A stretch of DNA of 64,000 nt from Isoetes taiwanensis (Eukaryota; Streptophyta; Lycopodiopsida; Isoetales; Isoetaceae): contig JAJEKV010000103.1 in the NCBI GenBank assembly GCA_021234155.1, positions 1,488,001 to 1,552,000 of the forward strand, written 5' to 3'. The notes under the pieces are model-generated. The model saw only the letters and a list, made by a program, of their open reading frames with translations, made no database searches and was not told the origin of the DNA. This document shows positions 53,163-64,000 of the stretch, piece after piece; the first letter of the stretch is position 1; each line of letters starts with the position of its first letter. The position numbers and the translations under genes were made by a program.

Positions 53163-56100
53163 ATGCCAGAGATTTTAAAGGCACGGCGTGTTTTTGAAAA
53201 AGTAAGATTGCTTTGCTTTTATTTGAGTCTATTTTATTGCAAATGACACCGTTTCTATTTCAGCTTACACCACAAAAACCACAATTTGAAGGAATTGGAA
53301 GGTACGGTGATGAAATTATATCCCCTGCCTACTATCTTCTTAAATTGCACATTTCAATGCATATGATAGCCAGGAATCTAGATAGCCTGGACAATCTGTG
53401 CAATCAAGGCCAACACGTGGAGTCATTGGAGTTAATGGAGCAAAGGAATATTGCTTTGTCAAGAAACAATGCATATTCTCTTCTGTCTGCATCTTGTGGA
53501 AAGGACTCCACATTTGGCATTCAAGTCCAGTCCCTTATGGTGCAGAGTGGGGTTGATTTTCTCTCAGTTTTAGGTGACCATCTCATCCGCCTTTTTGCTT
53601 CTTGTGAGTGCTTAGTTTTGGCAAATCAAGCATTCAGTCGAATTTCCCAGCCAACCATTTACACATGGAATGCTATAATTTTTGCAAGTGCTGGTCGCGG
53701 TGAAGCTCTGGCACTTTACCGTAGAATGGCACAATTGGGTATTGCATGCAACCATTATGTTCATGTTGCTGCTCTGAAGGCATGTACACTAACATCAGCC
53801 CTTGATTATGGAAAGCTCGTTCACAGGCATATCATCTGCAGTAGTCAGCAGTTTGATGTCATTATAGGTAATACTCTGATTGACATGTATGCTAAATGTG
53901 GAAGATTGAGAGAAGCACATATAGTCTTTGGACGATTGCCTAATCTAGATGTGGTGTCGTGGAATGTTATGATTGCCGGGTATACTCAGAGTGGGGAAAG
54001 TCATCTTGCCTATTCTTGTTTTATTGAGATGCAAAAGATGGGGATAAAGGCAGATGCAGTCACATTTGCCAGTATCTTGAAAGCATGTGGTTGCATTGGA
54101 GACAGAGAAAAGGGCATATACACTCATAACCAGATCATTACATCTGGGTTTCAATCCACAGGGATTGTTGGGAACACTCTTGTAGATATGTATTTCAAGT
54201 GCGGTTGTTTTGAAGAGGCACATAAAACTTTTAATCAATTGCCAGATCCAGATATAATATCATGGAATGCACTGATTTCAGGATCTTCACAAGGCTATTT
54301 GGCCTTAGAATGCTTTAAACATATGGAATTGCAACGAATACCGCCCGATAAAGTCACATTTTTGAGCATCATGAAGGCATGTGCGAGCATTGGAGCCATA
54401 CAAAACGCCAGGCATATCCATGAGAAAATCATGACTGGTGGATTTCAGTTTGATGTTTTCGTAGGAAGCACACTTGTGGATATACATTCAAAATGTGGAA
54501 GTCTGGAGGAAGCTCGCAGAGTTTTTGATGAATTGACTACTCGGAACTTGGTATCCTGGAATGCCATGATTGCTGGATACGCTCAACATGCAGAAGGCCT
54601 CCTTGCCCTCCAATGCTTTGAAGATATGCAGCAAGATGGAATAAGGCCAGATTCAGTAACGTTCTCAAGTCTAGTGAAAGCATGTGGCAGCATTGGGTCA
54701 ATTGAATGTGGCAGAAGCATCCACGAGAAGATCATTGAAAGTGGGCTGCGACACCAAGTTATTGTGGGGAGTGCACTAGTAGACATGCATGCCAAATGTG
54801 GCTGCTTAGAGGAAGCACAAAATTTATTTGAGAAACTGCTTAATCGAGATGTGGTGTCATGGAATGCAATTATAGGCGGATATGCCCAGCATGGTCAAGG
54901 CACTCTTGCAATGGACTGCTTTGACAGCATGCAACAGGAAGGGAAAATGCCAGATCCAACCACGTTTTCAAGTATCATAAAAGTCTGTGGCAGTGTGGGA
55001 ATGTTGGAAATGGGTCGGCACATCCATGAGAATATTCTTGAACTCAAGTTTCAATCTGATGTTGTTGTAGGAAATAGTATTATGGATATGTATATGAAAT
55101 GTAGAAGCTTGGGAGAGGCATTGAGAACTTTTGAGAACTTGCCAAGTCGGGATGTGATATCATGGAATACACTGATTGCTGGTTATGCCCATAATTGTGA
55201 AGGGATGCTTGCTCTACGATGCTTTAACAGCATGCAGCAGCAAAAACTTCTACCCAACAAAGTCACATTTTCAAGTGTTTTGACAGCCTGTGGTTATCTT
55301 GGAGCAGTAGACAATGGCAGGCACATCCATGAGCAGATTATTGTAAATGATCTCCAATCTGATGTTTTTGTCGGGAACGGCCTTGTGGACATGTATACTA
55401 AATGTGGGAGGCCTGAAGAGGCACAATCAGTGTTCAATAAGTTGCTCTATCGAGATGTGGTGTCGTGGAATGCAATGCTTGCTGGATATATTGAGCATGG
55501 AGAAAGCATGCTTGTGTTAGAATGCTTTAACAGCATGCAGCAGGATGGATTAAAGCCAAATGCAATTACATGTTTGAGTGTTTTGAAAGCATGTGGGAGC
55601 ATTGGGGCCATGGAGAAGGGCAGGTATATTCATGAGCAAGTCATTGAAAATGGGCTTCAAACAGACATTTTTGTGGGGAATACTCTTGTAGATATGTATG
55701 TTAAATGTGGGAGCTTGAGGGAGGCACGAAAAGTGTTCGAAGAACTGCAAGTCCACGGGGATGTGGTTTCATGGAATGCTATTATGGGTGGATATGCAGA
55801 ACATGGCAAGGGCCGTCTTACTCTAGAGTGTTTTTATGACATGCAGCAGAATGGTGTACTGCCAGATTCGGCTACGTTTTCTGCTATCCTTAACGCATGT
55901 CGTTATGCAGGTTTAGTTGAAGAAGGCCAACAGTTCTTAAAATCTATGAGAGAATCCCATGGCATAATACCCGATATGCATCACAACAACTGCATGATTG
56001 ATGTTCTATCTCGTGAAGGTTGCTTAAATGAAGCCAAATTTTTGCTTACACAAACTCTACAGCCTAACACTGTTGGCTGGATGACTCTGCTTAATGCTTG

Positions 56101-56296
56101 CAGATTACATTTAAGTGTGGACCTAGGAAAGCAATGCTTTGATGAAGTTATCAGTTTAGATGCATCATGTGGTGCAGCATATGTGTTAATGGCAAGTATT
56201 TATGCTTCTAATAATATGTTGAAGGACATGGCACAACTGGAAGAACTAGTAAAGTATGCGGGGAGCAACAAAGAAGCCTGGTATGATATCTACTAA
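53163..56296 (+). CDS. PLS-type pentatricopeptide repeat protein (organelle RNA-binding)
   Basis: Starts with ATG at 53163 (MPEILKARRVFEK), then a 62-nt intron 53202-53263 (GTAAGA ... TTTCAG), then the main exon beginning LTPQKPQFEG and open to a TAA at 56294. In-frame TGA at 53130 lies upstream. If the intron is not spliced, the first ATG of the long frame is 53243. The protein, about 1023 residues, has eight blocks of about 101 residues ending in VVSWNAMIAGY-like motifs; each is a P-L-S triplet (TFSSLVKACGSIGS, then IHEKII, then VDMHAKCG). It ends in a weak E-like region with no DYW deaminase. Such proteins bind organelle transcripts for editing, splicing or stability; without DYW, editing would need a partner. 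The frame is intact, unlike nearly everything else here. Confidence 0.93.
53202..53263 (+). other. Predicted short intron in the PPR gene
   Basis: GTAAGA donor, pyrimidine-rich stretch and TTTCAG acceptor, in phase on both sides. At 62 nt it is short for a plant intron. It holds an ATG (53243) in frame with the main exon, so retention would give a different N-terminus. Confidence 0.6.
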
Positions 56297-58498
56297 TTTG
56301 TAGTAAACTATAATTGCTTGGTCAATCCATGCCAACTGCCCATTGTGTAGACATCAGATCTTTCTAGCTTATCCATATAGATCTCGAAGTCTGTTATGGC
56401 CATGAAGGTATGCACAATTTACACATGTTGCATTGAAGGGAAAGATGCCAACATGAGGATCGAGGCAAGGAGCTGAACAAGGGCATAGCCTATAGCGCCA
56501 ATCAATGGCCATTGCTTACTTGCTGAGGGTACCAGGTCTAGGGCGCACATTGATATTGCTTGAATAATGTTGGGAAGGCCCATTATATGCAATCTGATAA
56601 TTTGAGAAGGCCCATCATATACATTCTGTTCCGTATAAGATGTTATAGTCGGAAAGCAACAATCTGATAATTTGAGAAGACCCATCATATACAATCTGTT
56701 CAGTTTAAGATGTTATAGTCAGAAAGCGGTTGTACATTCTTTTTGAACGCAGGTGATTTGCGTATAACTACCAGAATTGCTATCTCATTTCATGAACCAA
56801 ATCACAAAGTTGATGAGGTGGGGTATCAAAGCGCGTTATATTGGTGTTTTGAAGTATATATGTTCTCATATATGAAAGTTATTATGTCGGCACCCAGACT
56901 ATGCAACCTTGTACTGCTGCATAGAAAGATAAACAGTAAATCAAAGGATAATCAAGCTACAGTTTCAGTTAATGTGCAAAAAGCTGCACAAAAGCCTAGG
57001 CTGCAATAGATAATATCTAGTGCTGAGTTTTAAAGGATCCAACAAGTTGCTAAATATGTTCATTTTGCTCGGACTGTAGAATGAGAAACTGCTTATGACT
57101 TGGTCTGCAAAGGGACAATGGTGTCAGGAAATCTAAAATGGTTAGTTGAAATAGTAGTAGAGAATGAAGAAATGCCATTTGGGTTAATCACCCATCATTC
57201 AGGTGACTAATGTTCCAACTTGGTGGGAACAGGAGGAACGCATATATATGGAAGCCCCAAGATTAGGGAAGTGTTTAATAACATTGGACTTATTGTGTTT
57301 AGTTTGCCTTATGGGATCCTCTGATTATTTCATTCTTTGATCCAAGAGATCTGGCATATTGTTTAGGAAAGAGACTCGGTGAAAATGTTTATGCTTGTTA
57401 GCTTCATTGGTCTTACCCAAATTGTCCCAAATAAGAGGCATTTTATTCTCAATCAGGAGTACAAGTCTATTTTGGTGGCTTTGATGATGGGTTTACGACC
57501 ACCTCTCAACTGCAAAGTAAAGATTCATCATTCAGGTAGCTGAAGGTTTAATGGAAGCGCATTACAGATTAGGTTGGACAGGTATGCACATGACATTGAT
57601 GTACTTTTAAATCAAGGAAAAAGGTTGGAAAGCAACATGGAAGATGAGTAGTTGAAACTTTTCAAGGGCATTAATAGCAGGACATGAAACCTACTTTGGT
57701 TGTTGATGAACCAGTTTTACCCGAGGAAGGCATGGTCACAATCACAGAAGGGGGTGTTCAACTTTGATTCTACTCTTCCCAATAGAGTATAATTGTTTTT
57801 GCACCTTGGTAGATTGATTCTAAAATGTGCAAGAGACACAGGAAGGATATGAGAGTTCTAAATCCTTGTTACTAAAAGGATAAGTCAGGCCTTATATACT
57901 GCCATGACACTAGAATTAGCTACTCTAACGTTACGCCAGTCATAGCCCGTCCTGTCATAGAATTATCTACTTTATCTATGATTGAAAGAAGATTGGAATA
58001 ATATTGGTCTGGTGTGTTTCAAGGCTCAATCTAGAAGCCACTTAGCTGAGATCAAATAGCATAATGGAGTATTTAATGGATGTTTTTTGGAACAAGGATT
58101 CATCACTCTTCATTCAGAAATAAACTTGTGGCTCTAGCATTGTTGCCTCCCGGGGGAGGGAATTGATTTCAGAGTCTCTTGGGGCTTCTTGCAGGTAACG
58201 ACATCATCACAATTTGGGATTTTCATTCATCTCTGTCATATTTGAAGCTTGAAGTGGATTGTTTCAAGAGTATGGGCATGGAGGCCTGAAGCAGAAGCAC
58301 TATTCTGTGTTGTTGTGCTCCAATGATGCTTCAATTCTATAAATTTACCATCATTTGGAGAGTAAACATCCATGCGCCACAAACAAAGAAGATTCAACAG
58401 CTTTTTGTACTGCGAGGGCTTCTACTAGAAACAGTATTCCCACGAAAATCTATTAGAAATATATGTCTTTCAATGAATGAATTGGTATGGATTTTCCA
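56297..58498. other. Intergenic after the PPR gene
   Basis: Contains a 70-bp tandem duplication (56591-56730). From about 57180 to 58000 short coding-like pieces in several frames (for example QIRLDRYAHDIDVLLNQGKR) hint at an old retrocopy, but I cannot name it. Confidence 0.35.
56591..56730 (+). repeat. Tandem duplication, 70-bp unit
   Basis: AATCTGATAATTTGAGAAG starts at 56591 and 56661; each unit ends near GTTATAGTC then GGAAAGC or AGAAAGC. It begins about 300 bp after the PPR stop codon. Confidence 0.9.
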
Positions 58499-58617
58499 TG
58501 GGTTCACGGTATTTGGGATGCCATTCTTGTATGTACCGGTGGGGTCCCGCGACCGACGTTAGCCAGGAGCGAGTCACCGGTATATGCCAGAATGGCAGAC
58601 CAAATACCGTGAACCCA
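58499..58617. other. 119-nt near-perfect hairpin (candidate small-RNA precursor)
   Basis: The 43-nt arm at 58499-58541 (starting TGGGTTCACGGTATTTGG) pairs with 58575-58617 with 38 of 43 positions matched and no gaps; the loop is 33 nt (58542-58574). Mismatches fall at arm positions 19-20, 30, 32 and 35. The size and gap-free pairing fit a plant miRNA or young hairpin precursor. A tiny MITE or inverted duplication is the alternative; no flanking target duplication is evident. Confidence 0.6.
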
Positions 58618-58740
58618 CAATATGGTCTTTGGCGGCCAGTCGATTTCAAGCTTCCGCAGCGATGGCGTCAAGCAAGATCGTGCAACAACTAGATTTTTGA
58701 GCTCCAGCAGCAATGGCGCTAAGCAGGATGTCCCTACTGA

Positions 58741-58862
58741 AGCTATGGCCGTCAAAAGCTTTGGTAAAGCTCAGGTCTAGAAGCTATGGCCGTCTGAAGC
58801 TCCGGTAAAGCTCAGGTCTAGAAGCTATGGCCGTTTGAAGCTTCGGTAAAGCTCAGGTCTTT
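58741..58862 (+). repeat. Tandem array, 41-bp unit, three copies
   Basis: AGCTATGGCCGT starts at 58741, 58782 and 58823; each unit contains GGTAAAGCTCAGGTCTAGA. A decayed fourth part (AAGCTCCGGTAAAGC) follows near 58879. Confidence 0.9.
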
Positions 58863-59582
58863 TTGTGGGTTTTTGGTCTAAAGCTCCGGTAAAGCTTGCT
58901 CTGTTTTCTGTTTGCCTGCAGTGTTTCGTGTTGCAAGCCATTCAAGCCTTCCCTTTACATTCTCTTCTCCGACAGCCATGCAAGCTAAGGCATAGGAGGA
59001 TATGACCGTAGGAGGATCTGCCTGGCACAGACGTTAGGCAAGAAACAGAGGTTTGGTAACAGAGCAAGAAACAGAAGAATACAGAAACAGGGGATTGTTA
59101 ACCGACTAGAAACCAGAGATGTGGAATGGTAGACTCAACTACCATTCTGCAATGGAATCCTCATGGCAGCACGAAATTAACCCAAAGCAAAAAATTGTGA
59201 CCCAAATACCATATTGTGATATAGATTCATCAACAAAGAAGGCAGCGAAGAATGATAAGGGGAAATCCAGGTATTATCACTGAACTGCTCATAAAAGCTC
59301 CTTTAGAATGCACCTTCCAGTATGCATAGTTGTTCCTAGTCAGAACAGAGTTTCCATTGTAAGGTAGCTTTCCGACATCCGAGGCAAAAAAAACAAGATG
59401 CTATGCACGGAGGGTTGCCCTCCGTGTCCCGAGGGTGAAGTGGCTTAAATCATACTTCAAGTCATGTTTTCACAATCAATCAACCATGACATTAACCTTT
59501 AGATCATGGGCCATGTGCCATGCCTCCAAAATTTGTAGAGCCATGTGCCATGCCTCCAAAATCAGCACTACGATAAAAGGAA

Positions 59583-60588
59583 GGGAAAGTTCTAAAAATG
59601 CCCTTGCATTTTGTAATAATTGTGAAAATGCCCCTGTATTTTACTTAATTATCAAAATGCCCCCAATTTTTCTACTGTACAAAGATAGCGTATGATATCA
59701 ATATGCTACTCTGCATCAGGTCCTTTTGGTGCATGCCGCCTTGATTTCGTGCATGTTTTCTACTTCAATGGGAGAAATAACATCTTATTGATCCGTGATA
59801 ACTAAATTTAGAAGCAATCGATACATATCAAAAGATATCCAAAGATATCTATCAGTTTTCACCTTAATCCAACTCTGTTGAATACATTTTGCTCGATTTT
59901 CACCATAATCCAACTCCTTTGTTGAATACATCTTTACATCTATTGAAATCAGATCCATCGTTTGAAGTTGTTGTTGGATGTGTTATGCCTTTTTTTACAA
60001 AGAACAATTTGCATGTTCCTCTAAAATTGATGCATGCATGATCTTTTGCTTTGTATCTGCTGGGACGTAAACAGGTTGGGACGTTAGAAATGGGATGGGA
60101 GGCAAATGTTGTACGATTTGGGTCATTGTTGGAGCTCTAGCTCCACCCGGCTCTGCTCCACAGATTATATCAAGTAATCCTAATTTTACGGCAGTTTTTA
60201 GTCGTAAATCCCAGCATCAGACTACGGATTTGCATGTTAGTAGCCTTGCAATCCTTCTCCTTCTTTTGATGCCTTCTTTTGGACGGATATGCCTTCTTTT
60301 TTACTTCTTTCCAGCATCTCATTCAAGATGGGTAGTTTCGTATGATTGGTTCCAAATATTCAACCGAGATTTTGCACACACGATTTGCTTCCCAACCACA
60401 TTCTCATTCTATAATGGAATAGTAAAAGAAGAGCGGAAGAGAGGAAACGGTCATTTAGACTAAGCATGGATGGAGATGGAGCTGGATTTTTGGACTTCAC
60501 CACGCCAGGGGCATTTTGGCAATACCAAGAAATATAAAGGCATTTTCATAATTATTGCAAAATACAAGGGCATTTTTAGAATTTTCCC
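59583..60588 (+). mobile_element. Mutator-like non-autonomous TIR element with 9-bp target duplication
   Basis: Terminal inverted repeats of about 82 bp begin GGGAAAGTTCTAAAAATGCC and end GGCATTTTTAGAATTTTCCC. Both sides carry TAAAAGGAA (59574-59582 and 60589-60597), a 9-bp direct repeat typical of Mutator-like elements. The TIRs contain a repeated AAAATGCCC motif about every 25-30 bases. The 1006-bp body has only short frames and no transposase. The intact duplication suggests a fairly recent insertion. Confidence 0.88.
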
Positions 60589-60597
60589 TAAAAGGAA

Positions 60598-62157
60598 TGG
60601 GATGAGAATTTGGGTTAAGCAAGTTTGCCCACATCCTTATCCTGTAAAATTTGATGTTGGCCTCTGCCTCGATAAACACAAGGATGATGCCGCCTCCCTG
60701 TGTGCGAACAAGCAGAGCCTAAGCACAGACACTCAGGCCAATCGAAAACCCTGCAGAAAATAAGGCTTAGTTCACAAGCAAAGAACAGGGTTGTTGCTCG
60801 GGCACTGCTCGAGCTTTGAGGGATTATAATGGGGACCTGGAATGCAATTCTTGCAAATCAATGCATTAGATTTTGTTCCGGCTACCGGTGACACGGTAAG
60901 GAGAGCTTCGCAGGGTGACTGCCAGTTTAAGGACGCTAGCAGGTTTGAAGCAGTTTTCGGAATATACCAGGTATATATCAGCATATCCTTAGAATATGCT
61001 AAGAACCCACCTGAGCGATGGTTTGCCCCCCTAGAGGCAACCCAAAAACTCAATAATAACTATTTTTATAAATTACTCAAAAACATTGCACTAGCATACA
61101 TAAAAACTTTCATACACACAACGCCCTAATATAACATGTATTTATCAAGCCTCATTACTCATTAACAATAGTCTTTTATGGCAACGAACATCATATCTAT
61201 AATTAACAATTGTTTTTACATCATAACAAACAATTAAGATTCTTACTCACATTAGAATTTAGTCACATATAAATGACAATTGCACTGCAATATGTTGAAT
61301 TTGAACAACACTCTCTTCCTCGGGCAAAAACCATGACATTAACCTTTAGATGACGGGGTTGTTATGCTAAACTAAAGTTCTTTTTTATGGAATTTTCACA
61401 CCACCTATTGGTCTCTGTGGATTATATATTGTATTCTATATATTAATTAACAACAGAACACACTATTTTACACAAACATAATAGACTATTCTACACAAAT
61501 TTGTTGTCAATTATTAAGATAACAATATTTGTTAAAACATAACAGTATCTGGTAATGGTCGTTTTGGGAAGGCAAATGTAAAGCTAAAACTTGATCTACT
61601 AATGGTCATTTTGAAAATCAAGCATGCAAACCACAAAGCCGTACAGTTATGACATGCTACTATTGACTTCTGCCATCATCTTTAGTTCCTGGGCCTAAAG
61701 TGAAGAAGCTGGGTTTCATAGAGAGTTTTCGACTACGTAAAAACTGGTTAAAAACCATTCTGCCTTCTTGTCCTATAGCGCCATGCCATGTGGCATTGTT
61801 TCAATCCCAAGAATGTTACTAAAAATACCTTCGTGCTTCGATGGCATTGTTAAACTGTCGCTCCAGCATTTTACCCACATTCTTGTTGTTTACCCAGCAT
61901 TCTTGATCGTTTTACCCAGCATTCTTGCCGTTTTACCCTACATTCAGATTGTTTACTCCGCGTTCTCGATCGCAGAATGGTTTTTACTGGTTGCCTATTA
62001 GTTCAAGGATTCCAACCCTTGCAAATAATTTCATTACATTGTCATTGGGGTTAGAGAATGCTATCTGCATAACCAAGGGAGGATAAAAGATCAGCACCAA
62101 CCAATCAATAAGCCTCATAGATGCAAACAACTATTTATGTGAAAAAAAACTTCGTAC
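60598..62157. other. Intergenic; downstream of the sulfate transporter gene
   Basis: No confident gene. At 60842-60970 a frame (QINALDFVPATGDTVRRASQ ... FGIYQ) is followed by a GTATAT that could be a donor, but nothing supports it further. A short tandem array TTTACCCAGCATTCTTG-like (about 61868-61960, five units of about 22 bp) is present. The last exons of the transporter should lie here, but I could not identify them. Confidence 0.35.
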
Positions 62158-63982
62158 CTATATATTTCTGGCCTTGTATTCCTGATGGAGTTCCTTGATG
62201 GCATGCAATGTGTTTGAGTCAATATAAGTTACAGCTGCAGCAGACAAATGGACAATGCATTTTTTATGACACACAGCAAAAAAAAAAAAAGCACTTACAT
62301 AGACATTTAGTCATATAAACACAACAAGATTTAGATTCTTGGAGAAGAAATGATGGATGTATGCATCGTCTCAACAATAGTAATGCAACATAATCCTTTG
62401 ACGAAGATTTTGAAGAATTTGAATTCCAAAAAGAAAGGGTATTTACGTGTCATTTCAATGATAACGAAGCGGACATCGCTAATCTGAGCACCTTTAGAGG
62501 ATGCTATTTTATGAAGTTCATATTCTCGCAGTCTTGTAAATCAAAGAAAACAAGTTAATTCAAGGCAATTACTCAGGGCAATTACAGGTGCAACTACTAA
62601 AACTACTCACAACCATATGGCTTACTTGTCTTTGATAAAACTTATATTTGCAAAATAAATCGGTGCATCAATTCGTATCGCCACAATCCCATGATAAGTA
62701 TAGGCATCCGGATACTGTTTGACATTTCGGTATACTGTTGTCCCTGGAAGGCAGCCGAGGATTGCTGTAAATTAGACGACAAAAAACATAATTTAGAGAA
62801 TTTAGAGAAAACCACGCTGTATTCTACAACATTCAAACTTGATCCATTTCTGTGAGGTGGAATCGCTTACCAATGTGTGGATGTGCTGATTCGTAAATGA
62901 CGAAAGCAAGAGACAACCCGACCTACTAGCATAAAAGTACGAATGCCATGAATTGTTTTGATTGTGGAAGGATCAGAACTGTACATATCGATCTAGATAC
63001 CACCGTACTACAATCAAGACCCCAGTCTCTATGCCAAAGTATAATGTGTTTATAGCGACATCAAGGCAGAGCAAGAGATCCCTTTTATCCACTCTCCACG
63101 AGAATATAGCTTCATCAGAATCTATCTGCAATAATGTGAGGTATCTACTTTATGCCAACATTGAATTGCAGAATCTTCTTTGTTGCACTTTTCAGTTATT
63201 TAATTCTGAATACATACCAGTCCTATAATAGCAGACATAACAATTGCCGCCAATGTAGACTGCAGTAGAAAATAAATTAGAAAACTTAAGACGAATGTGT
63301 CTCAGGAGTGAAAAAATCTAAAAACATGCTGAAACCCATTTGTTATAAAAAGTGCTTAAATATACTCATCCAAACAAAAAGAGTAGCTTCACCAAAACAT
63401 AATAGTTGCACCTAATTTAACCTCTTTTATATACATACATGCATGCAAGTGGAGCACATGGCGTAACATTCTAAGGAAGTCAATGTAGCTTCATAGGAGA
63501 AAAGAAAAGTTCACATTGATGGTCTGGATGTGGAGATATTTTTCACAACGATAATTCGTCTACAACAAGCCATAATAACTTACTTGAGGAACACCTTGGA
63601 AAAGAGGGGTCAGAAACAATAGGGCACCACCTAGAGTTAGACCCATAATAATACCAGCGAGCCCAATCTTTGCTCCCGTTTCATGATTCACAGTTGATCT
63701 AGAAAATGAACTTGCAATGCATACAAAATAATCATAATAATTCAATGACAGAATTAGAACCAATTTCTATATGAAATAAAGTGTTTGCATCACAAACAAC
63801 AACTTGATGGAACATGAGATGGAAAAAATGGAAAAACAAAAGGAACAACATAAAGGAGAAGCTCTATAGCTTACCGGTTGTATGATATGAATGGAAGAAT
63901 GACCCAACTATATTGCAACTCCCAAGCCAAAAAGCTGGTGCAAAGAGAGAAACAATAAAACCTTGTTTAGGATATGATCTTT
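62158..63982 (-). CDS. Sulfate transporter (SULTR4-like), 3' part, multi-exon, runs off the window
   Basis: Eight minus-strand exons read in order. About 63936-63871 gives LFGLGVA then NIVGSFFHSYHTT, 63710-63584 SFSRSTVNHETGAK...PLFQGVPQ, and 63259-63218 STLAAIVMSAIIGL. Then 63125-63012 gives DSDEAIFSWRVDKRDLLL...GIETGVLI, 62922-62871 VGLSLAFVIYESAHPHI, and 62764-62626 AILGCLPGTTVYRNVKQYPD...RIDAPIYFANISFIKDK. Finally 62532-62447 gives LREYELHKIASSKGAQISDV, and 62234-62158 PVTYIDSNTLHAIKELHQEY. These are the last membrane helices and the STAS domain of plant SULTR proteins; GSFF and VTYIDS resemble group 4, the tonoplast sulfate exporters. Borders are mostly GT-AG and in phase. The first exon needs two extra bases to stay in frame, and the last ends in TAG (ARNI-stop) where family members have Gln, so this copy may be decayed or carry sequence errors. 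Confidence 0.85.
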
Positions 63983-64000
63983 AGGCATGCTACTAAAGAC

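Noticed and set aside
60095-60463. 122-codon frame inside the Mutator-like element
   Set aside because: No recognisable domain, and the composition is like the surrounding non-coding sequence. It lies in the body of a non-autonomous element.

Overview
This window is nuclear DNA from a land plant, most likely a fern or another plant with a large repeat-rich genome. That placement is an inference from three things: an almost intron-free PLS-type PPR gene, a plant vacuolar-type sulfate transporter cut by many introns, and dense nested transposons. Host genes are sparse. I recognise a PPR gene (53163-56296, +) and the 3' half of a SULTR4-like sulfate transporter (62158 to beyond 63980, -). There is also an unrecognised decayed gene (about 18815-20082, +) and a possible first exon at 30622-30789 (-).

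Most of the window is mobile DNA. Two related Ty3/gypsy chromodomain retrotransposons dominate. Element 1 (1212-13643) has LTRs of about 1.6 kb, a tRNA-iMet primer site, and decayed RT, RNase H, integrase and chromodomain regions. A piece of a LINE 3' end sits just before its 3' LTR, and the same LINE piece plus pre-LTR sequence lies upstream of its 5' LTR. Element 2 (31603-47405) is better preserved and has a cut-and-paste element with TTAA target duplication (40957-43498) nested in pol. Around these lie LINE fragments (14690-16055 -, 21258-22140 +, 23010-26303 +), two long-arm foldback MITEs (20187-20627, 28198-28634), a Helitron remnant with its 3' terminus (49687-50212), a Mutator-type TIR element (59583-60588) and many short tandem arrays.

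The most striking content is in element 2, between the primer site and gag. It holds two extra genes, each behind what looks like its own promoter cassette. Each cassette is a pair of 67-bp palindromic hairpins (type A then type B), followed by a TATAAATA box, a short shared 5'-UTR motif and then an ATG. The first gene (33912-35162) encodes a histone H3: its first nine residues after Met are exactly the H3 tail (ARTKQTARK), and it ends in a recognisable H3 histone fold. A charged stretch of roughly 300 residues lies between tail and fold. The second gene (35885-36930, possibly to about 37398) encodes an acidic protein I do not recognise; a decayed homologue is in element 1. Because the integrase of the same element ends in a chromodomain, a fold that in other elements reads methylated H3 tails, an element-encoded H3 suggests chromatin-directed behaviour. 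That last step is inference.

Many reading frames here, in host genes as well as transposons, are broken by one-base indels. Some may be assembly or base-calling errors rather than true decay, so broken is used cautiously throughout.
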